Source: Chthoniobacterales bacterium (GTDB lineage: Bacteria > Verrucomicrobiota > Verrucomicrobiia > Chthoniobacterales > JAATET01). From it: a DNA stretch of 64,000 nucleotides. The translations under genes and the position numbers were made by a program. A model generated the notes under the pieces. That model saw only the letters and a list, made by a program, of their open reading frames with translations, had not been told where the DNA came from and did not search any database. The stretch is taken from assembly GCA_036569045.1 (NCBI GenBank), contig DATCRI010000084.1, positions 1 through 64,000 on the forward strand, in the 5' to 3' direction. Of this stretch, positions 33,524 to 42,301 are shown in pieces. Within the stretch, counting starts at the first letter, position 1; every line of letters starts with the position of its first letter.

Positions 33524-34443
33524 TCGCGAAAATTGTCCTCCGACCGGTCCATCAGATGGATGAAGACATCCTCGAGGCCGGAGCGAATCTTTGTCCATTC
33601 GCGTCCTTCCCGGAACGGCTCGATCGCCCGCTCGAGCGCCGCCGGATCATCCCCGCTCACGTGAAGCATGTTGCCGAAGGCCACCGCCTGCTGGATGCCC
33701 GGCCGACCGCGCAGCTCCCGGGCGAGCGCCGGCAAATCTCCACCGGACACGCTCCACGTCGCAAGCCCGACGTGATCGATGACCTCGCGCACCGTGCCAT
33801 GCGTGAGCAGATTCCCGTAGGCGATGTAGGCGAGCCGGTGGCAGCGCTCGGCCTCGTCCATGTAGTGCGTCGTGATCAGAAACGTCAGCCCGTCGGCCGC
33901 GAGTTCGTGAATGTGCTCCCAGAAATCGCGGCGCGCCTTGGGATCGACGCCGGCGGTCGGTTCATCGAGCAGCAGCAACTTCGGCGAATGAATCAGGCAC
34001 GCCGCCAGCGCGAGACGTTGCTTCCAGCCGCCGGAGAGCTGTCCGGCGAGCTGGTTCTGCCGCCCGGCGAGGCCGAGGCGTTCGATGCTTTCCTCGACCG
34101 CGCGACGTCGATTCGGCACCCCATACATCCTCGCCACGAAATCGAGGTTCTCGGCGATGCTGAGATCCTCGTAGAAACTGAACCGCTGCGTCATGTAGCC
34201 AACGTGCCGCTTGATGGCCTCGCTCTCGCGGATCACATCGTGCCCGAGGCAGGTTCCGCTCCCCGCATCCGCGCGCAGCAGGCCGCAGAGCATGCGAATG
34301 AACGTCGTCTTGCCGCTGCCGTTCGGGCCCAGGAAGCCGTAGATCTCGCCGGTGCGGACCTGCAGCGCGATGTCGTTGACCACCGTGCGGTCGCCGAACC
34401 GCTTCGTCATTCCGCGAACGTCGATCGCGAGGTCCGCACTCAT
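33520..34443 (-). CDS. ABC transporter ATP-binding subunit (YbhF/CcmA-like)
   Basis: The protein has 307 residues with Walker A GPNGSGKT at 39-46, signature LSGGWKQ at 136-142, Walker B LLLLDEP near 157-162, and the H-loop ITTHYMDEAERC. The C-terminal 80 residues form the extension found in drug- and lipid-export ATPases. In E. coli YbhF two such domains are fused; here there is one. It overlaps both neighbours by ATGA and powers the ABC-2 permease. Confidence 0.95.
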   Translation of the reverse strand: MSADLAIDVRGMTKRFGDRTVVNDIALQVRTGEIYGFLGPNGSGKTTFIRMLCGLLRADAGSGTCLGHDVIRESEAIKRHVGYMTQRFSFYEDLSIAENLDFVARMYGVPNRRRAVEESIERLGLAGRQNQLAGQLSGGWKQRLALAACLIHSPKLLLLDEPTAGVDPKARRDFWEHIHELAADGLTFLITTHYMDEAERCHRLAYIAYGNLLTHGTVREVIDHVGLATWSVSGGDLPALARELRGRPGIQQAVAFGNMLHVSGDDPAALERAIEPFREGREWTKIRSGLEDVFIHLMDRSEDNFRE

Positions 34444-35393
34444 GGCGTCTCGAATTCGACGTCCACCGGCTGGCCGGGATGGAGCTTCGCCGCCGTTGCC
34501 GGATCGAAGACCGACTCCACCATGAACACCAGCTTGCCGCGGCTCTCCTGACTGTAGATCACGGGCGGCGTGTATTCGGCCCGCGGCGAAATGAAGCTCA
34601 CCGTGCCGGCATACGGCTGAGCGACGCCATCGGCAAACACGCGCACCGGCTCGCCGTAGCGCAGACTGCCCACGCGTCCCTCCGGCACGAACGCCCGCAC
34701 TTTCACGTTGGCCGGGGGAAGCAGCGTCACGACCGGACGCCCAGCCGCCACCCATTCGCCGGTCTGGTAGAGCGTATCGAAGACCAGTCCCGAAATCGGC
34801 GCGAACTGCTGCTTCTGCGCGAGGGCCCACTCGGCATACGCCAGCGCTGCCTCCTGCGCCCGCACCGCGGCCTCCGCCGCGGCAACCTGGCCGCTCCGCG
34901 AGCCCAGCCGCGCGGTCTGAAGATCGGCCTCCAGCTTTGCCACGATCTTGAGATCCTGATCCTTCGCGGCGCGCGCCCGATCCAGTTCCTGCACCGCCGA
35001 AGCGCCCGTGCGCACGAGCCGTTCCTGCCGCGTAAACTCCTTGCCGGAAAGCAGCGCCGCGGCCTGGGCCTGCTGGAGCTGGGCCTGGAGTGCGTCGATC
35101 TCCGTCGGGCGCTGTCCCTGGCGCGCATCCTCCAGATTTGCCCGCGCCTGCGCGAGCTTCCGCGCCGCCTCGTCGCGCTGCGCCGTCTCCGCGCCGCATT
35201 CCAACGCAAACAGCGGATAACCCTTGCCAACCTGCGCGCCGCGTTGCACCGAGAGTGTTTCGAGCTGACCCGCCAGCGGCGAGGCCACGTAAACGAACTC
35301 GCCCTCCACATAGCCCTGCACCCGTCCGGAATCAGACCGAGAGCAGCCCGTGAACAGCGCCGCGATCGCGAGCAGCCAGAATCCGCGCTTCAC
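34440..35393 (-). CDS. HlyD-family membrane fusion lipoprotein (YbhG-like)
   Basis: The protein has 317 residues. A lipoprotein signal with lipobox LFTGC (C17) is followed by a biotinyl-lipoyl half (GYVEGEFVYVASPLAGQLETLSVQRGAQVGKGYPLF), a coiled-coil hairpin of about 110 residues (ARKLAQARANLEDARQ... VRAQEAALAYAEWALAQ), the second lipoyl half, and a beta-barrel (VKVRAFVPEGRVGSLRYGEPV). It would bridge the inner-membrane exporter to the periplasm or an outer-membrane channel. GTG at 35393 overlaps the tetR stop (GTGA) and its frame gives a clean signal peptide. Confidence 0.9.
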   Translation of the reverse strand: MKRGFWLLAIAALFTGCSRSDSGRVQGYVEGEFVYVASPLAGQLETLSVQRGAQVGKGYPLFALECGAETAQRDEAARKLAQARANLEDARQGQRPTEIDALQAQLQQAQAAALLSGKEFTRQERLVRTGASAVQELDRARAAKDQDLKIVAKLEADLQTARLGSRSGQVAAAEAAVRAQEAALAYAEWALAQKQQFAPISGLVFDTLYQTGEWVAAGRPVVTLLPPANVKVRAFVPEGRVGSLRYGEPVRVFADGVAQPYAGTVSFISPRAEYTPPVIYSQESRGKLVFMVESVFDPATAAKLHPGQPVDVEFETP

Positions 35394-36016
35394 AGCTGTC
35401 GCCTCCCCTTGTCGGTCGTCGCGCCGATGAGAAAAAGCGTGAGGATCTGGTTGAACGCGGCCTTCGGCGTCAGCCCCAGCTCGCCCAGCATCGGCGGATT
35501 CACGATCGCATCGGTCACGCCCCCGAGGAACTCGATCATCATCCGCTCGGGCACGTCCTTGCGGATCATTCCCGCCGCCCGGCCCTCCTTCAGAAGGCTC
35601 CCAAAATGTCGGTGAATCAGCCGGCGCCGTTGCTTCTTCACGAACTCGAAGAGTTCCGGCGTCTCCCGGGCAATGTCCCTCAGGAAGGAAGGCTGGATCT
35701 CCTCCGCCTGGAGACGAATACACCGCAACAACGCGTGCAATCGGGCCGAAAAGTCCAGCCCCTCATCCCCGGCCACGTCCGCCAGTTGTCGCTCCGCCTG
35801 CGCAAACTTGGCCGCGATCACCGCCTCCACCAGAGCCCGTTTGCTCGGGAAGTGCTCGTAGAGCGTCTTCTTGCTCATGCCGAGCTCGCTGGCGAGATCG
35901 GCCATCGTCACCGCGCGGAAGCCGTGCGCGAGAAAGTGCTTCCGCGCCCCGGCCACGATGCGATCAACGGCCATCACGACGCCGGCGGCGGATTCGATGA
36001 GAGAGGACTTTGCCAT
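35390..36016 (-). CDS. TetR-family repressor of the ABC exporter operon (CecR-like)
   Basis: The protein has 208 residues. The N-terminal helix-turn-helix is at about 30-60 (FRAVTMADLASELGMSKKTLYEHFPSKRALVEAVI), and a helical ligand domain follows. It is the first gene of tetR-hlyD-ATPase-permease, the order also found for E. coli cecR-ybhGFSR, so it probably controls its own operon in response to a drug or lipid-like molecule. A perfect inverted repeat starts 7 bases upstream of the start codon. Confidence 0.93.
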   Translation of the reverse strand: MAKSSLIESAAGVVMAVDRIVAGARKHFLAHGFRAVTMADLASELGMSKKTLYEHFPSKRALVEAVIAAKFAQAERQLADVAGDEGLDFSARLHALLRCIRLQAEEIQPSFLRDIARETPELFEFVKKQRRRLIHRHFGSLLKEGRAAGMIRKDVPERMMIEFLGGVTDAIVNPPMLGELGLTPKAAFNQILTLFLIGATTDKGRRQL

Positions 36017-36022
36017 GCGATT

Positions 36023-36050
36023 GGAAACCCGTTAAGTCTCTCGGGTTTCC
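36023..36050. promoter_or_regulatory. Probable TetR operator: perfect 9-bp inverted repeat
   Basis: GGAAACCCG (36023-36031), a 10-base spacer, and CGGGTTTCC (36042-36050) form a perfect inverted repeat. It lies immediately upstream of the repressor gene, where autoregulatory TetR operators usually sit. The repeat centres are about two DNA turns apart, fitting a dimer. Confidence 0.6.
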
Positions 36051-36082
36051 ACGCATCTCGCAATCGATTTTTGAAACTTGCG

Positions 36083-36826
36083 CTACTTCCGGAGCATCCC
36101 CCGGCTTTGAAACCAGTGGCCGACGAGCCAGCAAAGGGCGGCCCAACCGATTCCCGCGGTCCATCCCGCAAGCACGTCGCTCGGATAATGCACGCCAATG
36201 ATGACCCGGCTCACCCCCACGAGAAAGGCAAGCGCAAGGGCCGCGACGACGATGTAGATTTTTCCGCGCCGATTTTCGATCGTCTGGGCGAGCACGGCGG
36301 CGAGCGTGAGATAGACGATTGCGGAGAGCATCGAGTGACCGCTCGGATAGCTGGAGTTCGAGATTTCCGCCAGGTGGGGGACGGCATTCGGGCGATCACG
36401 ATTGATCAGGTGCTTCAGGCCCTGACTGAGCAGCGTGCCGCCAACGGTCGCCCCAAAAAGAAGGCCCGCCGCTCCGAAACGACGCTGCAGGACGAGAAAT
36501 CCGAGGACCAGAATGGTCAGGATGGTCAGCACGGAGGCGCCGCCGAGAGCCGTGATGTCCAGGCTCGCCGACGTCACCCACGACGGTCCGATCGGACGAT
36601 GCAGGTCCGCCGGATCGCGTAGCGCGAGCATCAGTGCATTCTCGGTCTCGTGATGCTCCTGCTCGCGCATTTCCTCGGTGATGGCCACGAAGGACCAGAG
36701 GCACGCGGTCAAGGCGCCTACCGAAACGAGCAGCACGAACTCCCGCCAGCCGTAGGCACGGAAATTTCGCCAGCGCACACGAGAGTCGGCACTGCCTGCC
36801 GGGGAGGAGGAATTGGGATTCGACAT
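36083..36826 (-). CDS. PAP2-family membrane phosphatase (lipid phosphatase-like)
   Basis: The protein has 247 residues and six hydrophobic helices. The three phosphatase motifs are visible: K-x6-RP as KHLINRDRP, PSGH as SSYPSGHSM, and SR-x5-H-x3-D as SRVIIGVHYPSD. The active site faces the periplasm. Such enzymes release phosphate from undecaprenyl pyrophosphate or phosphatidic acid; the substrate is not decided by sequence. ATG at 36826 is preferred; an earlier ATG at 36904 would add an Arg-rich stretch of 26 residues. Confidence 0.9.
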   Translation of the reverse strand: MSNPNSSSPAGSADSRVRWRNFRAYGWREFVLLVSVGALTACLWSFVAITEEMREQEHHETENALMLALRDPADLHRPIGPSWVTSASLDITALGGASVLTILTILVLGFLVLQRRFGAAGLLFGATVGGTLLSQGLKHLINRDRPNAVPHLAEISNSSYPSGHSMLSAIVYLTLAAVLAQTIENRRGKIYIVVAALALAFLVGVSRVIIGVHYPSDVLAGWTAGIGWAALCWLVGHWFQSRGMLRK

Positions 36827-36904
36827 ACGAGGAAAGAACGGGCGGCGCTGGCTTCCCGGTCCCATCGCAGGTTGACCGGACTTCCGTCGAAGCGGAAGCC
36901 GCAT

Positions 36905-36933
36905 TTGCCATTGCCGGGCGGCCCTGCTATCCT
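36905..36933 (+). promoter_or_regulatory. Candidate promoter of the copper-efflux genes, nearly leaderless
   Basis: TTGCCA (36905-36910), 17 bases, then TATCCT (36928-36933). This matches the sigma-70 consensus at 5/6 and 4/6 with ideal spacing. Transcription would start about 36940, only 2-3 bases before the GTG at 36943, giving a leaderless message. Confidence 0.45.
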
Positions 36934-36942
36934 GAAACTATC

Positions 36943-37365
36943 GTGAAAGCCCGAGTCCGCAAGACCACTCCATTTACCGTGGCGGTGGTATTGATTCTGA
37001 CGCTCGGCTCGCTCATCGCCGGCAGCCATTGCTACCTCGGCGGAATGAAGGTTGTTCACCCCTCGGAGCATGCGTGCTGCGCGAAGCCGGCCCAGACCAG
37101 GGCCCCGGCGCCCCTGTCGAACTACGCGGAATGCTGCGCCTCGCTCGCCGCACCGCTGCCGGCCCATGCTTCCGCCCCCGCCCTGCGCCTTCACGAGCTG
37201 TTCGCCGCGTGGCCGCCCCTGCTCGACGTTTTTGCCATTCCGTCGGAAATCACCCCCTCGCCGGTTGCCAGGAGCGCCCAAGTCCCTCCCGATCCTCCGC
37301 CCCTTTACGAACTCGTCCTGAGTCACAGTCTGCCGGCCCACGCGCCGCCGTCGTCCCTCGTTTGA
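36943..37365 (+). CDS. Small exported Cys/His protein preceding CusBA
   Basis: The protein has 140 residues with an uncleaved or signal-type N-terminal helix (VAVVLILTLGSLIAGSHCYLGGM). Residues 30-65 carry H29, C30, H39, H43 and two CC pairs (HACC and AECC); the rest is Pro/Ala-rich. The family is not recognised. Cys/His content and position before the efflux genes suggest periplasmic copper or silver binding (inference). The GTG start is used because it follows a promoter directly and gives the signal helix. Confidence 0.6.
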   Translation: MKARVRKTTPFTVAVVLILTLGSLIAGSHCYLGGMKVVHPSEHACCAKPAQTRAPAPLSNYAECCASLAAPLPAHASAPALRLHELFAAWPPLLDVFAIPSEITPSPVARSAQVPPDPPPLYELVLSHSLPAHAPPSSLV

Positions 37366-37454
37366 TCCCGCCTCCGCGGCGCGCACGTGCGTGCCCGGTT
37401 CCCGCTTCGCCGTGCCGCTTCCGCGGTGCGCTCACCATCAACGATCGACGACTC

Positions 37455-39095
37455 ATGAAAAATTTTCTCTTCGCCCTGCTCCTTGCGAGCCTGGCCGCGT
37501 GCTCGAAAACGCCGCCCGCCGCCACTCGCCCGGTTAAGTTTTACCAAAGCCCGATGCATCCGTGGATCACCTCGGACCATCCCGGGAACTGCACCATCTG
37601 CGGGATGGCGCTGGTTCCCGTCTACGAAGGTGACGCCGGATCATCCCCCGCCGCCCCGAGCGACCTCATCACGCTGCAGGATGCCTCCCTGCGCGTGCTT
37701 GGCGTCGCGACGGTGCCGGCGCGAAGGATGGAACTCACCCGCTCGCTGCGGTTCAGCGGCATCTTCGAGGATGACGATACCACGCATCGCCTCGTCGCCG
37801 CGTTCTACGACGGCCGCATCGAGCGCGTGTATATCGATCACGTCGGAGAATACGTGAAGAAGGGGCAGCCCCTGGCCGCGATCTACAGTCCGGAGCTACT
37901 CTACGTCGTGCGCGAGTTCCAGACGGCCGTGAAGAACGCCTCGGCGAATATCCTCAGCACTTCGGCCCGACGCCTCGTTCAATACGGCCTCAGCCCCGAG
38001 CAGGTCGAAGCTCTCGGGCGGCAGAAGGAGCCCGCCTATACGATCGACCTGCTCGCGCCAGCCGACGGCACCGTCCTCGTGCGAAAGGCTTACCAGGGCC
38101 AATACATCAAAACCGGCGAGCCGCTTTTCGAGATCGGCTCGCTGTCGCACCTGTGGTTTCACGCCGAGGTCTACGAACGTGATCTCCCCGACGTGAAACT
38201 CGGGCAGAAGGCGACGCTTACCACGCCCACCGTTCCGGGCCGCGAGTTTCCCGGCGTCGTCACGTTCATCGACCCGAACTTCGATCCCGCCACGCGCAGC
38301 ACGAAGGTTCGCATCGAGGTGAACAACCCCCTCGTTGACCAGAACGAGCCCGGCATGCGCTACGTCCTGCCCCATCGCGCCTATGCCGAGGCCAGCATCG
38401 CGGCCAGCCTCGGGGAGGTCCTCGTCGTGCCGCGCTCCGCGGTCCTGCGCGACGGCAGCCGGTCCGTCGTCTACGTGCAGAAAGCTCCGGGGCAATTCGA
38501 ACCGCGCCCCGTGAAGGTCGGCCGCGTCGGTGACGAAGGCATCGAAATTCTGGAAGGTCTCACCGAGAACGAACCCGTTGTCGCCGCCGGCAATCTCCTC
38601 ATCGATGCCGAGGCCCAGCTCCGCGGTGACGTGACGAAGGCCGAGCCGCATCCCCCGCACGCCGTCACGATTCCGGCCGGCGCCAGCGCCTTTCTCGCGC
38701 AGTTGAGCAAGGTCTCCGCGAGTCTCGCCGCCGAGGACACCGTCGCCACCACGGCCGCCGCCCGCTCCCTGCCCTCGCTCGCGGCCGCCATTACCGGCGA
38801 TCCGGACAACGCCGCGTTGCGCGACCTCCAGGCGCTGACCACTCCGCCGCAGGGCGAGGACCTCCGCGCCTTGCGCAAAAGTTTCCTCCCGTGGAGCCAG
38901 GCCGGCACGGCGCTGGCGACCGAGCTTCGGCAGCACGGAGCCGACGCCGGCGTGCGCGTCTTCGAGTGCCCGATGACGTCCGGCAGCTTCCCCGGCGCTC
39001 CCGCGCGCGCCCGCTGGGTGCAGACCGGCGCGGACACCCGCAACCCCTATCTCGGCGCCGCCATGCTCACCTGCGGCGAGGAGGTGCGACCATGA
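37455..39095 (+). CDS. cusB: CusB-type periplasmic adaptor of a copper/silver RND efflux pump
   Basis: This periplasmic lipoprotein links CusA to an outer-membrane channel. The protein has 546 residues: lipobox LAAC (C16); a heavy-metal-binding domain YQSPMHPWITSDHPGNCTICGMALVPVY (C46, C49, M36, M51); the adaptor core with barrel-sandwich parts (RIERVYIDHVGEYVKKGQPLAAIYSPEL, LLAPADGTVLVRKAYQGQYIKTGEPLFEI); and a C-terminal DUF3347-like domain ending in VFECPMTS and NPYLGAAMLTCGEEV, an additional metal-binding module. No cusC-like channel gene is in the window. The stop overlaps cusA (ATGA). Confidence 0.92.
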   Translation: MKNFLFALLLASLAACSKTPPAATRPVKFYQSPMHPWITSDHPGNCTICGMALVPVYEGDAGSSPAAPSDLITLQDASLRVLGVATVPARRMELTRSLRFSGIFEDDDTTHRLVAAFYDGRIERVYIDHVGEYVKKGQPLAAIYSPELLYVVREFQTAVKNASANILSTSARRLVQYGLSPEQVEALGRQKEPAYTIDLLAPADGTVLVRKAYQGQYIKTGEPLFEIGSLSHLWFHAEVYERDLPDVKLGQKATLTTPTVPGREFPGVVTFIDPNFDPATRSTKVRIEVNNPLVDQNEPGMRYVLPHRAYAEASIAASLGEVLVVPRSAVLRDGSRSVVYVQKAPGQFEPRPVKVGRVGDEGIEILEGLTENEPVVAAGNLLIDAEAQLRGDVTKAEPHPPHAVTIPAGASAFLAQLSKVSASLAAEDTVATTAAARSLPSLAAAITGDPDNAALRDLQALTTPPQGEDLRALRKSFLPWSQAGTALATELRQHGADAGVRVFECPMTSGSFPGAPARARWVQTGADTRNPYLGAAMLTCGEEVRP

Positions 39096-42000
39096 ACCCG
39101 CGTCCCGACTCCCGCCGCGGCGCCATCGCCGCCATCATCGACTGGTCGCTCGACAACCGCTTCATCGTCGCCTGCGCCGCGCTCCTGCTCATCGGCTGGG
39201 GCGTGTGGGCGGTGAGGAATTCCCCGGTCGATGCCGTGCCGGACCTCAGCGAAAACCAGGTCATCGTTTTCGCGGATTGGGCCGGGCGCAGCCCGCAGGA
39301 AGTCGAGGATCAGGTCACCTACCCGCTCACGACGAATCTCCAGGGTCTCGCGGGCGTGCGCGAGGTGCGCGCGCAATCGATGTTCGGCTTCTCGTTGCTC
39401 ACCGTCGTCTTCCGCGACGATGTCGACAACTACTTTGCCCGCACCCGCGTGCTCGAGCGGCTGAGCTACCTTCAGCAACTCCTGCCTGCCGGCGTCACCC
39501 CGCAGCTCGGCCCCGACGCCACCGGGCTCGGCTGGGTGTATCAATATTACTTCAAGGTCGATCCGGCCAAACTCGCCCCGGGCGACGGAGGCACCCCCGG
39601 TTACGATCTTGGCTCGCTCCGCGCACTCCAGGATTTCTTCGTCCGTTACCAGCTCGCCGCGGTCCCTGGCGTGGCCGAGGTGGCCAGCGTCGGCGGCTTC
39701 GTCCGGCAATATCAGGTCGCGGTGGATACCGGGAAGATGCGGCAATCCGGCGTCACTCTCCGCGAGGTGATGGACGCGCTCGGCAACAGCAACCTCAACG
39801 TCGGCGGGAAAGTCATCGAGGAGAACGGCATGGAATTCGTCGTGCGCGGCCTCGGCCTCGTGAACTCGATCGACGATCTCAAGCGGATCGCCGTGCGCAC
39901 CACGAATGGGCTCCCGATCTACCTCGAGGACATCGCCTCCGTGACCCTCGGCGGAGATTTTCGCCGCAGCGCCCTCGACGTCGACGGGCGCGAAGTCGTC
40001 GGCGGCATCATCGTCATGCGCACCGGCGAGAACGCCATGGAAGTGATCCGCCAGGTGAAGGAAAAAATCGCGCAGATCACTCCCAGCCTGCCGCCCGGCG
40101 TCACCATCCAGCCCTTCTACGACCGCAGCGGACTCATCGATCGCACCATCGACACCCTGCGCCACGCGCTCATCGAGGAAATCATCCTGGTGACCCTCGC
40201 GCACGTTGTCTTCCTCTGGCACTTCCGCAGCATCCTGATCGTCACGATCCCGCTGCCGACCTCGATCCTCATCTCGTTCATCCTGATGAAGGAGTTCGGC
40301 ATCACCTCGAACATCATGTCCCTCGCGGGCATTGCCATCGCCATCGGCGTGCTCGTCGATGCCGGCATCGTGATGACCGAAAACGTCATCCGGCATTGCG
40401 AGGAGGCGGAGCGACGAAAGGGCGCCCGCCTCACGCCGGGAGAAACTATCGCCGTCACCCGCGAGGCCGCGCATCAGGTCGGCCGTCCCATCTTCTTCGC
40501 GATGGCCATCATCATCCTCGCGTTCCTGCCCGTCTTCGCCCTCACCGGCCAGGAGGGCAAACTTTTCCATCCCCTCGCCTTCACGAAGACCTTCGCGATG
40601 GCCGGCGCGACAATTCTCGGCGTCACCCTCGTGCCCGTGCTGTGCACGTGGCTCGTGCGCGGCCCCTTCCATGCCGAGCGCGAGAATGTGGTCATGCGCC
40701 TGCTCATGGCGCTTTATCGCCCCGTGCTGGGCGCCGCTCTCCGCCATGGCCGCCTCGTGCTGATCGTCGCCGCCGCGCTGCTCGTCGGCGCCGTGGCGCT
40801 CGCCAGCCGCCTCGGCAGCGAGTTCATGCCGCCCCTCGACGAAGGCAGCCTGCTCTTCATGCCCGTGCTGCTGCCGAGCACGTCCCTCAGCGAAGTGAAA
40901 CGCATCGTCTCCTGGCAGGACCAGGTCATCAAAAGCGTGCCCGAGGTCGAATCCGCCGCCGGCAAGCTCGGTCGCGCCGACACCGCGACCGATCCCGCGC
41001 CCGTCGAGATGATCGAGACGACCATCACATTGCGACCACCCTCGCAATGGCGGCCCGGCATGACACGGGAGAAACTCGTCGCCGAGCTCAGCGAGAAGCT
41101 GAGCGTCATTCCCGGCTACGTTCCCGGTTTTCTCCAGCCGATCGAGAATCGCATCCTCATGCTCAGCACCGGCATTCGCGCCCAGCTCGGCGTCAAGGTC
41201 CTGGGGTCCGACCTCGGCCAGATCCAGGGGATCGCCCTGCAAATCGAGCAAGTCGTCCGAAAGGTCCCCGGCGCCGTCGGCGTGGCCGCCTCACGCGTGC
41301 AGGGCAAGCCCTACGTCGAGATCCTTCCGGACCGGCTCGCCCTCGCTCGCTACGGCCTGCAGATCCGGGACCTCATGGACGTCGTCGAGACGGGCCTCGG
41401 CGGTCTGAACATCAGCACCACCATCGAAGGCCGCGCCCGCTACCCGATCCAGCTTCGCCTCGAGCGCAGCGAACGTGACGACATCGAGCGCATCGGCAAC
41501 ATCCTCATCACGACGTCGAAAGGCGTGTCCGTGCCGCTCGGTCAGGTCGCGCATGTCCAGCGCGCCATCGGTCCCAGCGAGATCGCGAGCGAAGACGGCC
41601 TCCTCCGCGTCTTCGTGCAAAGCAACGTGCAGGGGCGCGATCTCGGCGGGTTCGTTCGCGAAGTGCGGGAGCGCGTTGCCCGGGAGATCAAGCTCCCACC
41701 CGGCGTCACCATCGAGTGGAGCGGCCAGTTCGAAAATCAACTCCGCGCCCAGCGCACGCTCGAGCTCATCGTGCCCGTCGTGCTGCTTGTCATCTTCGTC
41801 CTTCTCACCCTGGTCTTCCGCTCTCCGATCGAAGCGATGCACGTGATCTTCGCGGTGCCGTTCTCCCTCACCGGCGGCCTGTTTCTCCAATACCTCCTCG
41901 GCACGAATTTCAGCGTCGCCGTGTGGATCGGCTACATCGCGCTCTTCGGCACGGCCATCCAGACCGGCGTCGTGATGGTCGTCTATCTCGAGGAGGCCCT

Positions 42001-42301
42001 GCAGAAGCGACGCGCCGAACGCGGCAACGCCTTCTCCCTCGCCGATCTGCGCTCCGCCGTCATCGACGGCGCCATGCTGCGCCTTCGCCCGAAGGTCATG
42101 ACGGTGGCCACGGTCATCGCCAGCCTCCTTCCGATCATGTGGAGCGTCCGCACCGGCGCGGAGGTCATGAAACCCCTCGCCACGCCGGTGATTGGCGGCA
42201 TGGTCAGCAGCCTGCTGCACGTCCTCATCGTCACGCCGGTGATCTTTTACTGGATCCGCCGGCGCGCGCTGTTCGGAAAGGCCACGACTATTCGACCGTG
42301 A
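39092..42301 (+). CDS. cusA: CusA-type heavy-metal efflux RND transporter
   Basis: This inner-membrane proton-driven pump exports Cu(I)/Ag(I). The protein has 1069 residues with the RND layout of twelve helices and two large periplasmic loops. Heavy-metal RND features include SPVDAVPDLSENQVIVFADWAGRSPQEVEDQVTYPL near the N-terminus, IAIGVLVDAGIVMTENVIRHCEEA around residue 420 (charged helix-4 residues of the proton relay), and FMPPLDEGSLLFMPVLLPSTSLSE. The C-terminus overlaps glmS on the other strand by 14 bases, so the pair has no room for a terminator. Confidence 0.96.
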   Translation: MNPRPDSRRGAIAAIIDWSLDNRFIVACAALLLIGWGVWAVRNSPVDAVPDLSENQVIVFADWAGRSPQEVEDQVTYPLTTNLQGLAGVREVRAQSMFGFSLLTVVFRDDVDNYFARTRVLERLSYLQQLLPAGVTPQLGPDATGLGWVYQYYFKVDPAKLAPGDGGTPGYDLGSLRALQDFFVRYQLAAVPGVAEVASVGGFVRQYQVAVDTGKMRQSGVTLREVMDALGNSNLNVGGKVIEENGMEFVVRGLGLVNSIDDLKRIAVRTTNGLPIYLEDIASVTLGGDFRRSALDVDGREVVGGIIVMRTGENAMEVIRQVKEKIAQITPSLPPGVTIQPFYDRSGLIDRTIDTLRHALIEEIILVTLAHVVFLWHFRSILIVTIPLPTSILISFILMKEFGITSNIMSLAGIAIAIGVLVDAGIVMTENVIRHCEEAERRKGARLTPGETIAVTREAAHQVGRPIFFAMAIIILAFLPVFALTGQEGKLFHPLAFTKTFAMAGATILGVTLVPVLCTWLVRGPFHAERENVVMRLLMALYRPVLGAALRHGRLVLIVAAALLVGAVALASRLGSEFMPPLDEGSLLFMPVLLPSTSLSEVKRIVSWQDQVIKSVPEVESAAGKLGRADTATDPAPVEMIETTITLRPPSQWRPGMTREKLVAELSEKLSVIPGYVPGFLQPIENRILMLSTGIRAQLGVKVLGSDLGQIQGIALQIEQVVRKVPGAVGVAASRVQGKPYVEILPDRLALARYGLQIRDLMDVVETGLGGLNISTTIEGRARYPIQLRLERSERDDIERIGNILITTSKGVSVPLGQVAHVQRAIGPSEIASEDGLLRVFVQSNVQGRDLGGFVREVRERVAREIKLPPGVTIEWSGQFENQLRAQRTLELIVPVVLLVIFVLLTLVFRSPIEAMHVIFAVPFSLTGGLFLQYLLGTNFSVAVWIGYIALFGTAIQTGVVMVVYLEEALQKRRAERGNAFSLADLRSAVIDGAMLRLRPKVMTVATVIASLLPIMWSVRTGAEVMKPLATPVIGGMVSSLLHVLIVTPVIFYWIRRRALFGKATTIRP

